Under the pieces are notes generated by a model. That model did not search any database, was not told the origin of the DNA, and saw nothing but the letters and a program-made list of their open reading frames with translations. Shown here one piece after another: positions 33,100 through 40,555 of a stretch of 64,000 nucleotides of DNA. A program made the position numbers and the translations under genes. This stretch comes from Glycomyces sp. YM15 (lineage in GTDB: Bacteria > Actinomycetota > Actinomycetes > Mycobacteriales > Micromonosporaceae), in the NCBI RefSeq assembly GCF_016918015.1, contig NZ_JAERMK010000006.1, positions 160,795 to 224,794 of the forward strand, given 5' to 3'. The stretch's first letter is position 1. The number at the start of each line of letters is the position of its first letter.

Positions 33100-33128
33100 A
33101 CCGTAGCAAAGAAAACGGCGATTGTTAA
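33100..33128 (-). promoter_or_regulatory. Promoter of the ectABCD operon
   Basis: On the minus strand TTAACA (33123-33128) is followed after 17 nt by TACGGT (33100-33105). Transcription would begin about 7 nt further on, at or next to the ectA ATG (33092), giving a leaderless message. The surrounding DNA is AT-rich compared with the coding regions. Confidence 0.55.
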
Positions 33129-33167
33129 GGCTACGAGAACGATATTGTGAAGTTGTGATTGCATGAT

Positions 33168-34115
33168 CTAGCGCTCGATCGCCTCCGCGACGTGTCCCTG
33201 CGGGTCGAGGCGTTCGAGCCCGGCCCGCTCGGTGATCGACTTGCGCAACGCCAGCTCGGGATCGACCCCGGCCGCCCGCGCGGCGGCCACGGCGGCGAGC
33301 AGGAAGTCGCCCACCTCGTCCGCTTCGAGTTTGAGGCCGTCGGGCAGTTCCGGCAGCTCGAGCGGCTCGCCCTGGTCGTGGAAGCGCTCGATGACCTTGG
33401 CGGCCAGCGACAGCGACGGCAATTGGCGGGAGACGCCGTCGGCCGGATGGTCGCGTTCCGGCTTCTCGGCGGCCTTGGCCTCGTTCCAGTGCTCGTAGAG
33501 GTCGTCCGGGTCGGCGTCGCCCCACACGTGCGGGTGGCGGCGGATGATCTTCTCGACCAGGTCGCCCGCGACGTCGTCGATGTCGAAGTCCTCGGCGAGC
33601 GCGGCGTGCAGCAGCGGCTGGAACAGCAGGTCGCCGAGCTCCTCGCGGAGCTCCTCGGCGTCGCCGTTCGCGATTGCGTCGAGGACCTCGTAGGACTCCT
33701 CGAGCAGGTACGGCCCGAGCGTCTCGTGCGTCTGCTCGAGATGCCACGGGCAGCCGTCCTCGGCGCGCAGCCGGGCCACCGCCTCGACCAGGTCGAGCAG
33801 CCTCGCACCGGGCGGATCCCAAGAGCCGTAGACGATCTCGAGCTCGATCTCACCGCCCGCAACGTATTCGGCGAGGGCCTCGCGCAGTTCCTCGTCGCCG
33901 TCCTCGCCGACGATCCAGACGCCGCCGGTCTCGATGAACTCGGCGGCGTCCTCGACCAGCTCGACGTCGATCCCGGCGCCGCGCACGGCCTCGACGGTCG
34001 GGCTCTCGAAGAACGCGGCCACGGCCTCGGCGTCCTGCAGGGCGTCCCAGGCCTCGACGGTGAGCAGCCCGGCGGGGATGCGCGGCGAGGTCAGGAGCCA
34101 GATGATGTCGCTCAA
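33168..34115 (-). CDS. mazG: MazG-family nucleoside triphosphate pyrophosphohydrolase
   Basis: 315 residues. The MazG motifs are clear in the middle: LLEESYEVLDAI and EELREELGDLLFQ (EExxE ... ExxD), which bind Mg2+ to hydrolyse dNTP/NTP to the monophosphate. The first 100 residues form the N-terminal extension found in mycobacterial-type MazG. The TTG at 34115 overlaps the stop of the upstream lipoprotein gene (TTGA), so the start is set by coupling; the longer frame to 34259 translates arginine-rich shadow sequence. It cleans the nucleotide pool of oxidised or non-canonical nucleotides. Confidence 0.9.
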   Translation of the reverse strand: MSDIIWLLTSPRIPAGLLTVEAWDALQDAEAVAAFFESPTVEAVRGAGIDVELVEDAAEFIETGGVWIVGEDGDEELREALAEYVAGGEIELEIVYGSWDPPGARLLDLVEAVARLRAEDGCPWHLEQTHETLGPYLLEESYEVLDAIANGDAEELREELGDLLFQPLLHAALAEDFDIDDVAGDLVEKIIRRHPHVWGDADPDDLYEHWNEAKAAEKPERDHPADGVSRQLPSLSLAAKVIERFHDQGEPLELPELPDGLKLEADEVGDFLLAAVAAARAAGVDPELALRKSITERAGLERLDPQGHVAEAIER

Positions 34116-34798
34116 CGCTGCGGCACCTCGACGGTGAACACGCCGACGAGCGGGCTGATGTCGAGCGCGCCGTAACGCGGGTTCACGGCGATGTCGTACT
34201 CGTCGACGTACTCGTTGAGGTCGTCGGCGAACCCGGCCTGCTGCTCGCCCCAGCGCCACACGGCCTCCTGGACCACCGTCGGGTCGGCCTGGGCGGCCAT
34301 GTTGAACTCCATGAGCTCCTGCTCGGTGAGCCCCTCCGAGGCGATCCAGCCCTCCACCGCGCGCTGCAGCAGGTTCTGGTCGCCCGAGACCGCCGTGTTC
34401 AGCGCCTCGAGCTCCGCGTCGGTCATCTCGCGGGGCTCGGCCGCCGCGGCGATGTCGTCGTAGTACTTGGCGGCCTCCATGTACTGGGCCTCGAACTCGT
34501 TCGCGGCGTTGTTCGTGTCGGGGGCCTCCAAGTCCATGGCCTGCCCCAATTCGGCGAAGAGCACGATGAACGCGGCCTTCTGGCGGCTGTCCGCGTAGCT
34601 GATCTCCTCGATCGTCGCGCCCTGCTCGAGGTACGAGCTGACCTCGCCGTCGACATAGCTGTCGAGCGTGGCCTCCGTGACGCGCTGGTCGCCGACGAAC
34701 ATCGCGGCCCCTTGCTCACTTCCGCAGGCCCCCAAGGCCAAGAGCCCGACCGACGCCACCGTGACAAGCCTCAGTATGCGCACAGCACTTCCCTTCAC
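34112..34798 (-). CDS. SurA-N-like lipoprotein
   Basis: 228 residues. Signal peptide with lipobox LLALGAC (Cys25), so it is a lipoprotein on the outer face of the membrane. The following region (FVGDQRVTEATLDSYVDGEV) resembles the SurA/PpiC chaperone N-terminal domain; no peptidyl-prolyl isomerase domain is seen. It precedes mazG in the order found in related actinobacteria. A periplasm-equivalent folding role is inferred. The start could also be the GTG at 34783. Confidence 0.78.
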   Translation of the reverse strand: MKGSAVRILRLVTVASVGLLALGACGSEQGAAMFVGDQRVTEATLDSYVDGEVSSYLEQGATIEEISYADSRQKAAFIVLFAELGQAMDLEAPDTNNAANEFEAQYMEAAKYYDDIAAAAEPREMTDAELEALNTAVSGDQNLLQRAVEGWIASEGLTEQELMEFNMAAQADPTVVQEAVWRWGEQQAGFADDLNEYVDEYDIAVNPRYGALDISPLVGVFTVEVPQR

Positions 34799-34886
34799 TC
34801 GACTGCCCCTGTGACCTTAGCCTCACCAAGGATTCCTCCACAATCCGCCCACCTGAGACGCGGACGGCAGCGGCCGGGGCCGGGTC

Positions 34887-35387
34887 TCAGCGTTCGCCGC
34901 GGGGTTCGGATTTCGATGACGATCGATCTCGCGGCCATGCGTCGACGAAGCGTTCGAGCAGCTCGGCGAAGGTCCGCACCTCGCCATCGGTGAACTCGGC
35001 GAGAGCTTCTGCGACGCTCCCGCGACGGCCGGCGCGGACGCGGTCGACGAGGCCCTGGCCCTCGGCGGCGAGTCGGATGCGGGCGTAACGGGAGTCGCCC
35101 GGGGCGGTCTCACGTTCGATCAGGCCGTCGGCGAGCAGTTCCGCGGTGAGGCGACTGGCGCGCGGCCGGTCCACGTCGATCGCGTCGGCGATCTGCGAGA
35201 TGGACAGGCCCTGCCCGTTCCCGTCGAGGGCGTCGAGGTAGCGGAAACGGGCGGCACTCGCCGCGGATGCCGCAGCCGGATCGCCTCCGGCCGTGCGGCG
35301 CTGGAGGCGCCGGGACTGCTGGTCGCGCCTGATGCGGACGAGAGCCCGCTCGATCACCTCGTCAGGCTCTGGCTCGCGACCGCTCAT
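34887..35387 (-). CDS. MarR family transcriptional regulator
   Basis: 166 residues from ATG 35387 (AGGAT upstream). MarR winged helix: FRYLDALDGNGQGLSISQIADAI, DRPRASRLTAELLADGLIER and the wing GDSRYARIRLAAEG. It is divergent from the small membrane-protein gene at 35444 and the 56-bp gap holds a pair of CAACNGTTG dyads, its probable operators. It likely represses itself and the neighbour. Confidence 0.88.
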   Translation of the reverse strand: MSGREPEPDEVIERALVRIRRDQQSRRLQRRTAGGDPAAASAASAARFRYLDALDGNGQGLSISQIADAIDVDRPRASRLTAELLADGLIERETAPGDSRYARIRLAAEGQGLVDRVRAGRRGSVAEALAEFTDGEVRTFAELLERFVDAWPRDRSSSKSEPRGER

Positions 35388-35400
35388 AGATGCCATCCTA

Positions 35401-35456
35401 CAACAGTTGCACTTTGACAACTGTTGATCCTAGAATCAGTTGCATGATTACAACTG
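35401..35456. promoter_or_regulatory. Paired CAACNGTTG operators
   Basis: CAACAGTTG (35401-35409) and its reverse complement CAACTGTTG (35418-35426) are each near-perfect dyads; further half-sites CAGTTG and CAACTG follow at about 35438 and 35451, around the ATG of the next gene. The repeated symmetry in the shared promoter region suggests binding of the divergent MarR. Confidence 0.65.
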
Positions 35457-35869
35457 CTTTGGCGTCGGTGTGGCGGCGAATCCTGCTGGGGGCGATCGCG
35501 ATCGTCGGCTACGGGATCGTCGCGGCCACCGGTGCCTTCCTCATCCCCGAGCGTGCTTGGCCCGCAATCGGCGACGACCAGTACTCCTCGGCACAGGCGA
35601 CGATCGTGCCGGCACTGAACGTCTTCGCGTTGGCCATGCTGTGCTTCGCAATCGCGGCACCCCTGGTTCCTCGGGCCATCCAGGTCGCGTTCAACCTGGC
35701 CGCCGCGGTCGTCGCCGCAGTAGCCGGACCGCTGCTGGCTCGCTTTGCCGATGCCCGCACCGGCATCGACTTGCTCACTCCCGGCACCGCCGCGCTCCTC
35801 GCCACCGGGATCCTGGTCGGCCTCACCCTGATCTGGGCCACCGATCGACTGAAACCGCGACCTCACTGA
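35444..35869 (+). CDS. Four-helix membrane protein (DUF6069-like)
   Basis: 141 residues from ATG 35444 with four hydrophobic segments (about residues 12-33, 54-72, 77-97 and 113-131) and no catalytic motif. The arrangement resembles the DUF6069 group of actinobacterial membrane proteins; function is unknown. Divergent from the MarR regulator, whose presumed operators cover its promoter and start. Confidence 0.7.
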   Translation: MITTALASVWRRILLGAIAIVGYGIVAATGAFLIPERAWPAIGDDQYSSAQATIVPALNVFALAMLCFAIAAPLVPRAIQVAFNLAAAVVAAVAGPLLARFADARTGIDLLTPGTAALLATGILVGLTLIWATDRLKPRPH

Positions 35870-35982
35870 CGGGCAATGCCAAGCGGCGAGGCGGGCCGAC
35901 CGATCCCCCACCAGGATCGGTCGGCCCTCGGCGGGGCGCTCGCACGGCTCGGACCTGGAGCTTCACCGAGCCGGGGCGCTCC

Positions 35983-36246
35983 CTATCGGTTGCGCTTCTT
36001 CACGACCTTGCGCGTTTCGGCGACAATCCACGGGCACCACTTGTCACTGTTCCACGCGCCGTGCCAGTACGGCGACTCGTTGATGCCCTCTTCGAAAGTG
36101 GCGCAAGGGTTCGGGCCGCCGCCGCTGTCGCGGCAGTCGACCCGGTAGACGCTCGGGTCGGTCGAGGTCTGGAAGACGGTGAAGAAGGCCGGCCCGCGCT
36201 GGAACTCGCCGAGGTACACGCCCTGCTTGTGCTTGGCTTCAGCCAT
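35983..36246 (-). CDS. Small Cys-containing hypothetical protein
   Basis: 87 residues from ATG 36246. Contains three to four Cys (VDCRDSGGGPNPCATFEEG and KWCPW), several Trp/Tyr and a basic C-terminus (RKVVKKRNR). No signal peptide or known domain. Its start overlaps the end of the next upstream gene by 8 nt, so both are probably co-translated. Confidence 0.6.
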   Translation of the reverse strand: MAEAKHKQGVYLGEFQRGPAFFTVFQTSTDPSVYRVDCRDSGGGPNPCATFEEGINESPYWHGAWNSDKWCPWIVAETRKVVKKRNR

Positions 36247-36553
36247 TGCAGACACGGACCTTTCCGAGTGTCGGCGGCCGGCCGTCGTAGAAGACCATGA
36301 AGGCCTGGTCCTTGAACCACGACTTCCACTCCTCACTGGACGAGCGCCATCCGTCTCCCCAGGTGGCTCTCAGATTCCAGCTCGCCAGGCCGGACACGAT
36401 CACCACGACGTCCGCCCGATTGGCCCCCGAGAACACCTGGAACGAGTCCGGCGCTCTTGAAGCGCGGACCGTGAATTGGCGCTGCCCGTCACTGAACCGG
36501 CCCCGCACAAGGGGGTCCGGAACGGCATCCGGCGCGGTCGATGGCTCTCGCAT
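36239..36553 (-). CDS. Small hypothetical protein coupled to the previous one
   Basis: 104 residues from ATG 36553, which has an excellent GGAGGAG 8 nt upstream. It looks like a compact beta-rich domain (GQRQFTVRASR, DVVVIVSGLASWN) with Trp-rich loops (SEEWKSWFKDQ). Not recognised. The pair 36553-35983 diverges from the XRE-DUF397 pair at 36770, and could be controlled by it. Confidence 0.6.
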   Translation of the reverse strand: MREPSTAPDAVPDPLVRGRFSDGQRQFTVRASRAPDSFQVFSGANRADVVVIVSGLASWNLRATWGDGWRSSSEEWKSWFKDQAFMVFYDGRPPTLGKVRVCNG

Positions 36554-36769
36554 CTCTCGTTCTCCTCCCATCCGCTTCTGCGGTATTGAGTCGAGAGTAG
36601 GGAGAAGCGGGCTCTGTCTCAAGGCGAAACACCAGGTCGGACTGTTGGCAATCCGACAGATGAGATTTGTTGGGCCATAAGAATATGGCAGTTGGGCCTG
36701 CCAAACTGCCATCCGGAATCCAGCGGTTCTTGAGGTTGCACAATCTGTTGTGATTGCGATACTGAGTTG

Positions 36770-37576
36770 ATGTCGACGGCATCTGAACTTCGCAGGCAGG
36801 TCGGGCGTGAGCTTGAGGCGCAACGAGAACTGGCCGGGATCAAAGTCACCGATCAAGAGGCTGCGGCGATCGTGGGATCGACTCGGACGCTGAAGCGGCT
36901 CGAAGCCGGAGTCAAAGTGCGGGTGACCTTCGTGGTCATCGGCAGGCTCGCGGAGTATTACGGAGCACCAAGGCAGACGAGGTTCGAGCTGGAGCGCATC
37001 TGGCGCTTTGTGGATGATGAGATCTGGGCGCAGCCTAGCCACGCGGTCGAGAACTCGGGCTGGGATGTCTACCTAGAGTTCGAGCGACTGGCAGTGGGCT
37101 TGAAGAAGTTTGAAACCATGTTCGTGCCAGGCGAGATCCAGACCGAGCGGACCATGCGGCGGCTCTTTCAGCGCGGCGATGTCTCCCCAGAGCGGATCCC
37201 AGTGCTGATCGAGGATCGACTTGCCAGGCAGGAAACGCTGTCGAGCCGACTTGAGTCGATCAAGTTGCAGTATCTGCTTACTGAGATGGTCCTGCGCTGC
37301 GGCTGCGATGAAGAACAGCTCGATCGATTGCTCGAAATCGAGGAGCATCCGAACGTGACCATCGAGTACTTGCCGTTCTCTGGCGGGCCATATCCAATGC
37401 TTGATGTCCCCTTCTACGTACTATCCTTCAGAGATCACGAGGATCCCAGCATCGTCTATCTGGAGAGCCCCTTCGAGCGCCGGTTCTACGAGAACAGCGA
37501 TGCCGTGGGCAAGTATCACCAGATCTTCGAAGGAGGGCTCCGACAAGCCAAGTCTCTGAAGGAGTTCCAGCGATGA
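36770..37576 (+). CDS. XRE/DUF5753 regulator
   Basis: 268 residues from ATG 36770. An N-terminal helix-turn-helix (LRRQVGRELEAQRELAGIKV, then EAAAIVGSTRTLKRLEAG) is followed by a DUF5753 domain (MFVPGEIQTERTMRRLF, HPNVTIEYLPFSGG, VYLESPFERRFYEN). Such genes are hallmarks of streptomycete-type actinobacteria and work with a DUF397 partner in developmental or antibiotic control. The stop overlaps the DUF397 ATG (ATGA). Confidence 0.9.
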   Translation: MSTASELRRQVGRELEAQRELAGIKVTDQEAAAIVGSTRTLKRLEAGVKVRVTFVVIGRLAEYYGAPRQTRFELERIWRFVDDEIWAQPSHAVENSGWDVYLEFERLAVGLKKFETMFVPGEIQTERTMRRLFQRGDVSPERIPVLIEDRLARQETLSSRLESIKLQYLLTEMVLRCGCDEEQLDRLLEIEEHPNVTIEYLPFSGGPYPMLDVPFYVLSFRDHEDPSIVYLESPFERRFYENSDAVGKYHQIFEGGLRQAKSLKEFQR

Positions 37577-37821
37577 GCCAGGATGGGTGGCGCAAGTCGA
37601 GCCGGAGCCAGGGCACCGCGAACAGCGACTACGTGGAGCTAAGGGTCTCCCCGTGGCGCAAGTCGAGCCGGAGCAACGGCGCAGAAAACAGCGCCTGCGT
37701 GGAAGCCCGCCCGGCAGCTACCGGCTTCCAGGTTCGTGACAGCAAGCTTGGCGATGACTCCCCGATCTTCGAGCTGAAGACCGCCGACTTCACCGCGCTG
37801 CTCCAGCGAGCCGACCGGTAG
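37573..37821 (+). CDS. DUF397 protein with duplicated N-terminal motif
   Basis: 82 residues. The typical DUF397 start WRKSSRS occurs twice, at residues 6-12 and 28-34: the first copy is only about 20 residues, the second is a full domain ending ADFTALLQ. This looks like an internal partial duplication. DUF397 proteins partner XRE/DUF5753 regulators in a toxin-antitoxin-like or signalling pair; here the genes are coupled by ATGA. Confidence 0.88.
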   Translation: MSQDGWRKSSRSQGTANSDYVELRVSPWRKSSRSNGAENSACVEARPAATGFQVRDSKLGDDSPIFELKTADFTALLQRADR

Positions 37822-37885
37822 TCCGACCCAGAACACAGCTCGGCCCCGCCACCTCGGCGGGGCCGTTCCGCATTTCGCGGTTGTC

Positions 37886-38611
37886 TCACTTGTCGTGGCC
37901 GCAGCAGCCGTCGTCGCTGGCCGATTCGGCCTTGGCATCATCGGCGAACGCGGCCGCCACCGGAGTGCAGCAGTTGTCGCCCTTCCACGCTTCGATGCCC
38001 TCTCTCACCGCAACCGCGGCGATGCCAAGGGCCGCAATCGGGTCGGCCCAGGACCAGCCGAACAGGCTGTTGAGCGCGAGGCCGACGAGCAGCACCGCCG
38101 ACAGGTAAGTGCACAGCAGCGTCTGCTTGGAGTCGGCTACGGCAGTTGCCGACCCGAGTTCCCTTCCGGCCCTGCGCTGTGCGGCCGAGAGGATCGGCAT
38201 GACCAGCACCGAGACCCCGGCGAGGATGAGGCCGACCGTGGAGTGCTCGGCCTCGGCACCACTGATGAGTCCTCGGATCGACTCGAACGTGACGTAGGCG
38301 GCGAGGGCGAAGAACGAGAACGCGATGATGCGCAGCGCCCGGTGCTCGCGCGCTTCGCGAACTTCGGGGTCCGTTGCGGAGAACTGCCAGGCGACTGCCG
38401 CGGCCGAAGCGACTTCGATGATCGAGTCGAGCCCGAATCCGATGAGCGCCGTCGAGGACGCGATCGTTCCGGCGGTGATGGCGACGACGGCTTCGATGAC
38501 GTTGTAGGCGATGGTGCCAGCGACCAGGAACCGGATAATCCGCGTGAGTTGGGCGCGGCGTTCGGGGGTGGGGCCGGTCGGCTTGAGCGAGAGTGAGATC
38601 GGGGCGGCCAT
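37886..38611 (-). CDS. Cation diffusion facilitator-type metal exporter
   Basis: 241 residues from ATG 38611, about six membrane helices (GFGLDSIIEVASA carries the intramembrane metal-site Asp). The C-terminus is Cys/His rich (NCCTP, then DGCCGHDK), suiting a soft or borderline metal. Its start overlaps the last base of the cmtR-like stop (TGATG), so metal sensing and export are coupled. It likely pumps Cd, Pb or Zn out in exchange for protons. Confidence 0.85.
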   Translation of the reverse strand: MAAPISLSLKPTGPTPERRAQLTRIIRFLVAGTIAYNVIEAVVAITAGTIASSTALIGFGLDSIIEVASAAAVAWQFSATDPEVREAREHRALRIIAFSFFALAAYVTFESIRGLISGAEAEHSTVGLILAGVSVLVMPILSAAQRRAGRELGSATAVADSKQTLLCTYLSAVLLVGLALNSLFGWSWADPIAALGIAAVAVREGIEAWKGDNCCTPVAAAFADDAKAESASDDGCCGHDK

Positions 38612-38940
38612 CAGCAGCAGTCCTTCTCGTCGGTCGCGTCGCAGGCCTGCGGGTCGACCGAGAGGACGACGCCGAGGAGGTCGCCCAAGGCGTGCGCGAG
38701 TCGGGGGTCTGCCAGCTCGTAGCGGGTGCGGCGGCCTTCGGGGACGGCGACGACCAGGCCGCACCCACGCAGGCACGCGAGGTGGTTGGACAGGGACTGA
38801 CGCGAGACGCCGAGGGTCTCGGCCAGGTCCGCGGGGTAGCCCGGGGCTTCGCGCAGCGCTAGGAGCAGCCGCGAGCGGGTCGGGTCGGACAGCGCATGGC
38901 CGAAGCGGGCCAGGACTTGTCCGTAGGTCAGGGTCTCCAC
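38611..38940 (-). CDS. cmtR: ArsR/SmtB metal sensor, CmtR type
   Basis: 109 residues from GTG 38940. It closely follows mycobacterial CmtR: SLSNHLACLRGCGLVVA keeps the two recognition-helix cysteines (Cys57/Cys61 of CmtR), and a C-terminal Cys in DPQACDATDE replaces Cys102, giving the Cd(II)/Pb(II) trigonal site. A further CC pair ends the protein. It should repress its own operon, with the CDF exporter, until Cd or Pb binds. A 16-bp palindrome overlaps its promoter. Confidence 0.85.
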   Translation of the reverse strand: METLTYGQVLARFGHALSDPTRSRLLLALREAPGYPADLAETLGVSRQSLSNHLACLRGCGLVVAVPEGRRTRYELADPRLAHALGDLLGVVLSVDPQACDATDEKDCC

Positions 38941-38951
38941 GACGCCAATAG

Positions 38952-38967
38952 TACACGGAATCGTGTA
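38952..38967. promoter_or_regulatory. CmtR-type operator
   Basis: TACACG (38952-38957), GAAT, CGTGTA (38962-38967): a perfect 6-bp dyad 12 nt upstream of the cmtR GTG, placed to block its promoter. This is the typical position for ArsR-family operators. Confidence 0.65.
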
Positions 38968-39029
38968 TTCATCGAACCATGTACCAAAGAAGGGTTTCGC
39001 CAGGGATCAAATCCGGTTGGACCCCTTCG

Positions 39030-39620
39030 TCAGTCGGCGTCGGCTTCATTGGGGTCGTGGGCGATGCGGGGCCGGCGGCGGGGACGCGGCCGGGGGCGCA
39101 TGCCCTGGATCTGGTCGATCTCGTAGCGCACGTACCAGGGTTCCCAGCCGCCTTGGCGGAACCATCGGCGGGCGCTGCGGGCGGCGAGGCCGCCGAGGAC
39201 GCACAGGCCGATGAATATCCACAGTGGTGCGACGATGAGGGCGAAGACCTCGCCGTAGGTGCGCACCACGGCGGTCATGCCGATGATCACGTTCAGCGGG
39301 ACGATCACGACCGCGGCGGCGCGGGCCCATTTGCGGCCGAGGCCGAGGGCCAGGACCACCATGACGTAGGGAACGGTGTAGATGACGAGGGCCGGGACGA
39401 CCGCCGCGATCGGGTAGCCGCTGCCGATCTCGATGGCGCCCTCGATGTCGGAGAGCAGCGGGACGTTCTCGGTCTCGTCCTTGAACCAGTTGAAGACCCG
39501 GGGCCCGACGCCGACGCTCACGCTGACCAGCATGAAGTACTGGAACACCATCATCACCTGCGCGAGGTCGACCGAGTGCGGCTTGTCGTACAGCGCTTCC
39601 GAATCGAACTGGGTGCTCAT
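39030..39620 (-). CDS. Four-helix membrane protein
   Basis: 196 residues from ATG 39620 (MSTQFDSEALYDKP). Four transmembrane segments are clear, with aromatic-rich linkers and a basic proline-rich cytosolic tail (RPRPRPRRRPR). No family recognised. The larger open frame upstream to 40265 is a shadow of the MerR gene on the other strand. Confidence 0.75.
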   Translation of the reverse strand: MSTQFDSEALYDKPHSVDLAQVMMVFQYFMLVSVSVGVGPRVFNWFKDETENVPLLSDIEGAIEIGSGYPIAAVVPALVIYTVPYVMVVLALGLGRKWARAAAVVIVPLNVIIGMTAVVRTYGEVFALIVAPLWIFIGLCVLGGLAARSARRWFRQGGWEPWYVRYEIDQIQGMRPRPRPRRRPRIAHDPNEADAD

Positions 39621-39728
39621 GGCGGGGCTCCAAGCTGCCGGGTCCTCAAGCGTACGGCCGCAATGCCCCTGAGGGGAACCGCGAAGCGGCGATCGCGGCA
39701 GGCGCGGTTCGGTTAGGGTCTTCGAACA

Positions 39729-40427
39729 GTGGACACCTTGCGACCTTCCGACCTCGCCCGCGAGCACGGACTCTCGACCCAGGCGGTGCGCAACTACGAG
39801 CGGGACGGCTTCATTCCGGCGGCGTCGCGCACGCGCAGCGGGTACCGGGTCTACACCGAGGCGCACGCCGCGGCGCTGCGGGCGTTCCTGGCGCTGATCC
39901 CGGCGCACGGGCACGCGACGGCGGGCCGGATCATGAACGCCCTCAATGCGGGAGACACCGAGGGCGCGCTGGCCTTGATCGATCGCGGGCACCTGCGGCT
40001 GCTGCGCGACCGGGAGACGCTCGACGCCGTGCGCGCCGCGATCGGGCACCTCACGGCCGTGCCCGCGCCCGCGCGGTTCACCGGGCCGCCGCTCACCGTG
40101 GGGGAACTCGCGCGGCGGCTCGAGGTCACGGCCGCGACCATCCGGAACTGGGAGCAGGCCGGGATCCTCGCCCCTGAACGCGAACCGGTGACCGGGTACC
40201 GGTTGTTCCGGCAGGAGGACGTGCGCGACGCCGAGCTCGCCCATCTGCTCAGGCGCGGCGACCATCCGCTGGAGCGCATCGCCGTGGTCGTGCGGCAGGT
40301 CCGGACCGCCGGCGGTACCGAGGAGCTGGCCGGGGCGCTCGAGGGCTGGGGCCGGAGGCTCACGGAGCGCGGGGTCGCGATGCTCGACGCCGCCGCGCAG
40401 GTGAGCCGGTACCTGCGGCTCATCTGA
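39729..40427 (+). CDS. TioE-type MerR regulator with two HTH domains
   Basis: 232 residues from GTG 39729. Two MerR DNA-binding domains are present: RPSDLAREHGLSTQAVRNYE at the start and TVGELARRLEVTAATIRNWE around residues 125-145, each followed by its GYRVY/GYRLF wing. This tandem form is the TioE family, first seen in thiocoraline biosynthesis. Target genes are not evident; the secreted xylanase follows. Confidence 0.88.
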   Translation: MDTLRPSDLAREHGLSTQAVRNYERDGFIPAASRTRSGYRVYTEAHAAALRAFLALIPAHGHATAGRIMNALNAGDTEGALALIDRGHLRLLRDRETLDAVRAAIGHLTAVPAPARFTGPPLTVGELARRLEVTAATIRNWEQAGILAPEREPVTGYRLFRQEDVRDAELAHLLRRGDHPLERIAVVVRQVRTAGGTEELAGALEGWGRRLTERGVAMLDAAAQVSRYLRLI

Positions 40428-40439
40428 TGAACTCGCTGA

Positions 40440-40523
40440 TTGACAAGTGTTGATATCCCACTTACCATGGCACGGTCATTCTCGGAAAGTTTCATGAAAC
40501 TTGTCGAAACTTCCGAAGCTTCG
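40440..40523 (+). promoter_or_regulatory. Xylanase promoter and palindromic control sites
   Basis: TTGACA (40440-40445) and TACCAT (40463-40468) are spaced 17 nt. Just downstream lie two palindromes: AAGTTTCATGAAACTT (40487-40502) and CGAAGCTTCG (40514-40523), linked by CGAAACTTC. Streptomycete xylanase genes are known to carry GAAA/TTTC-type palindromes bound by LacI-like repressors, so catabolite or xylan control is likely here. Confidence 0.65.
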
Positions 40524-40555
40524 TTTTCCCTCCTCCGCAATGGAGTCGCAAAGCC

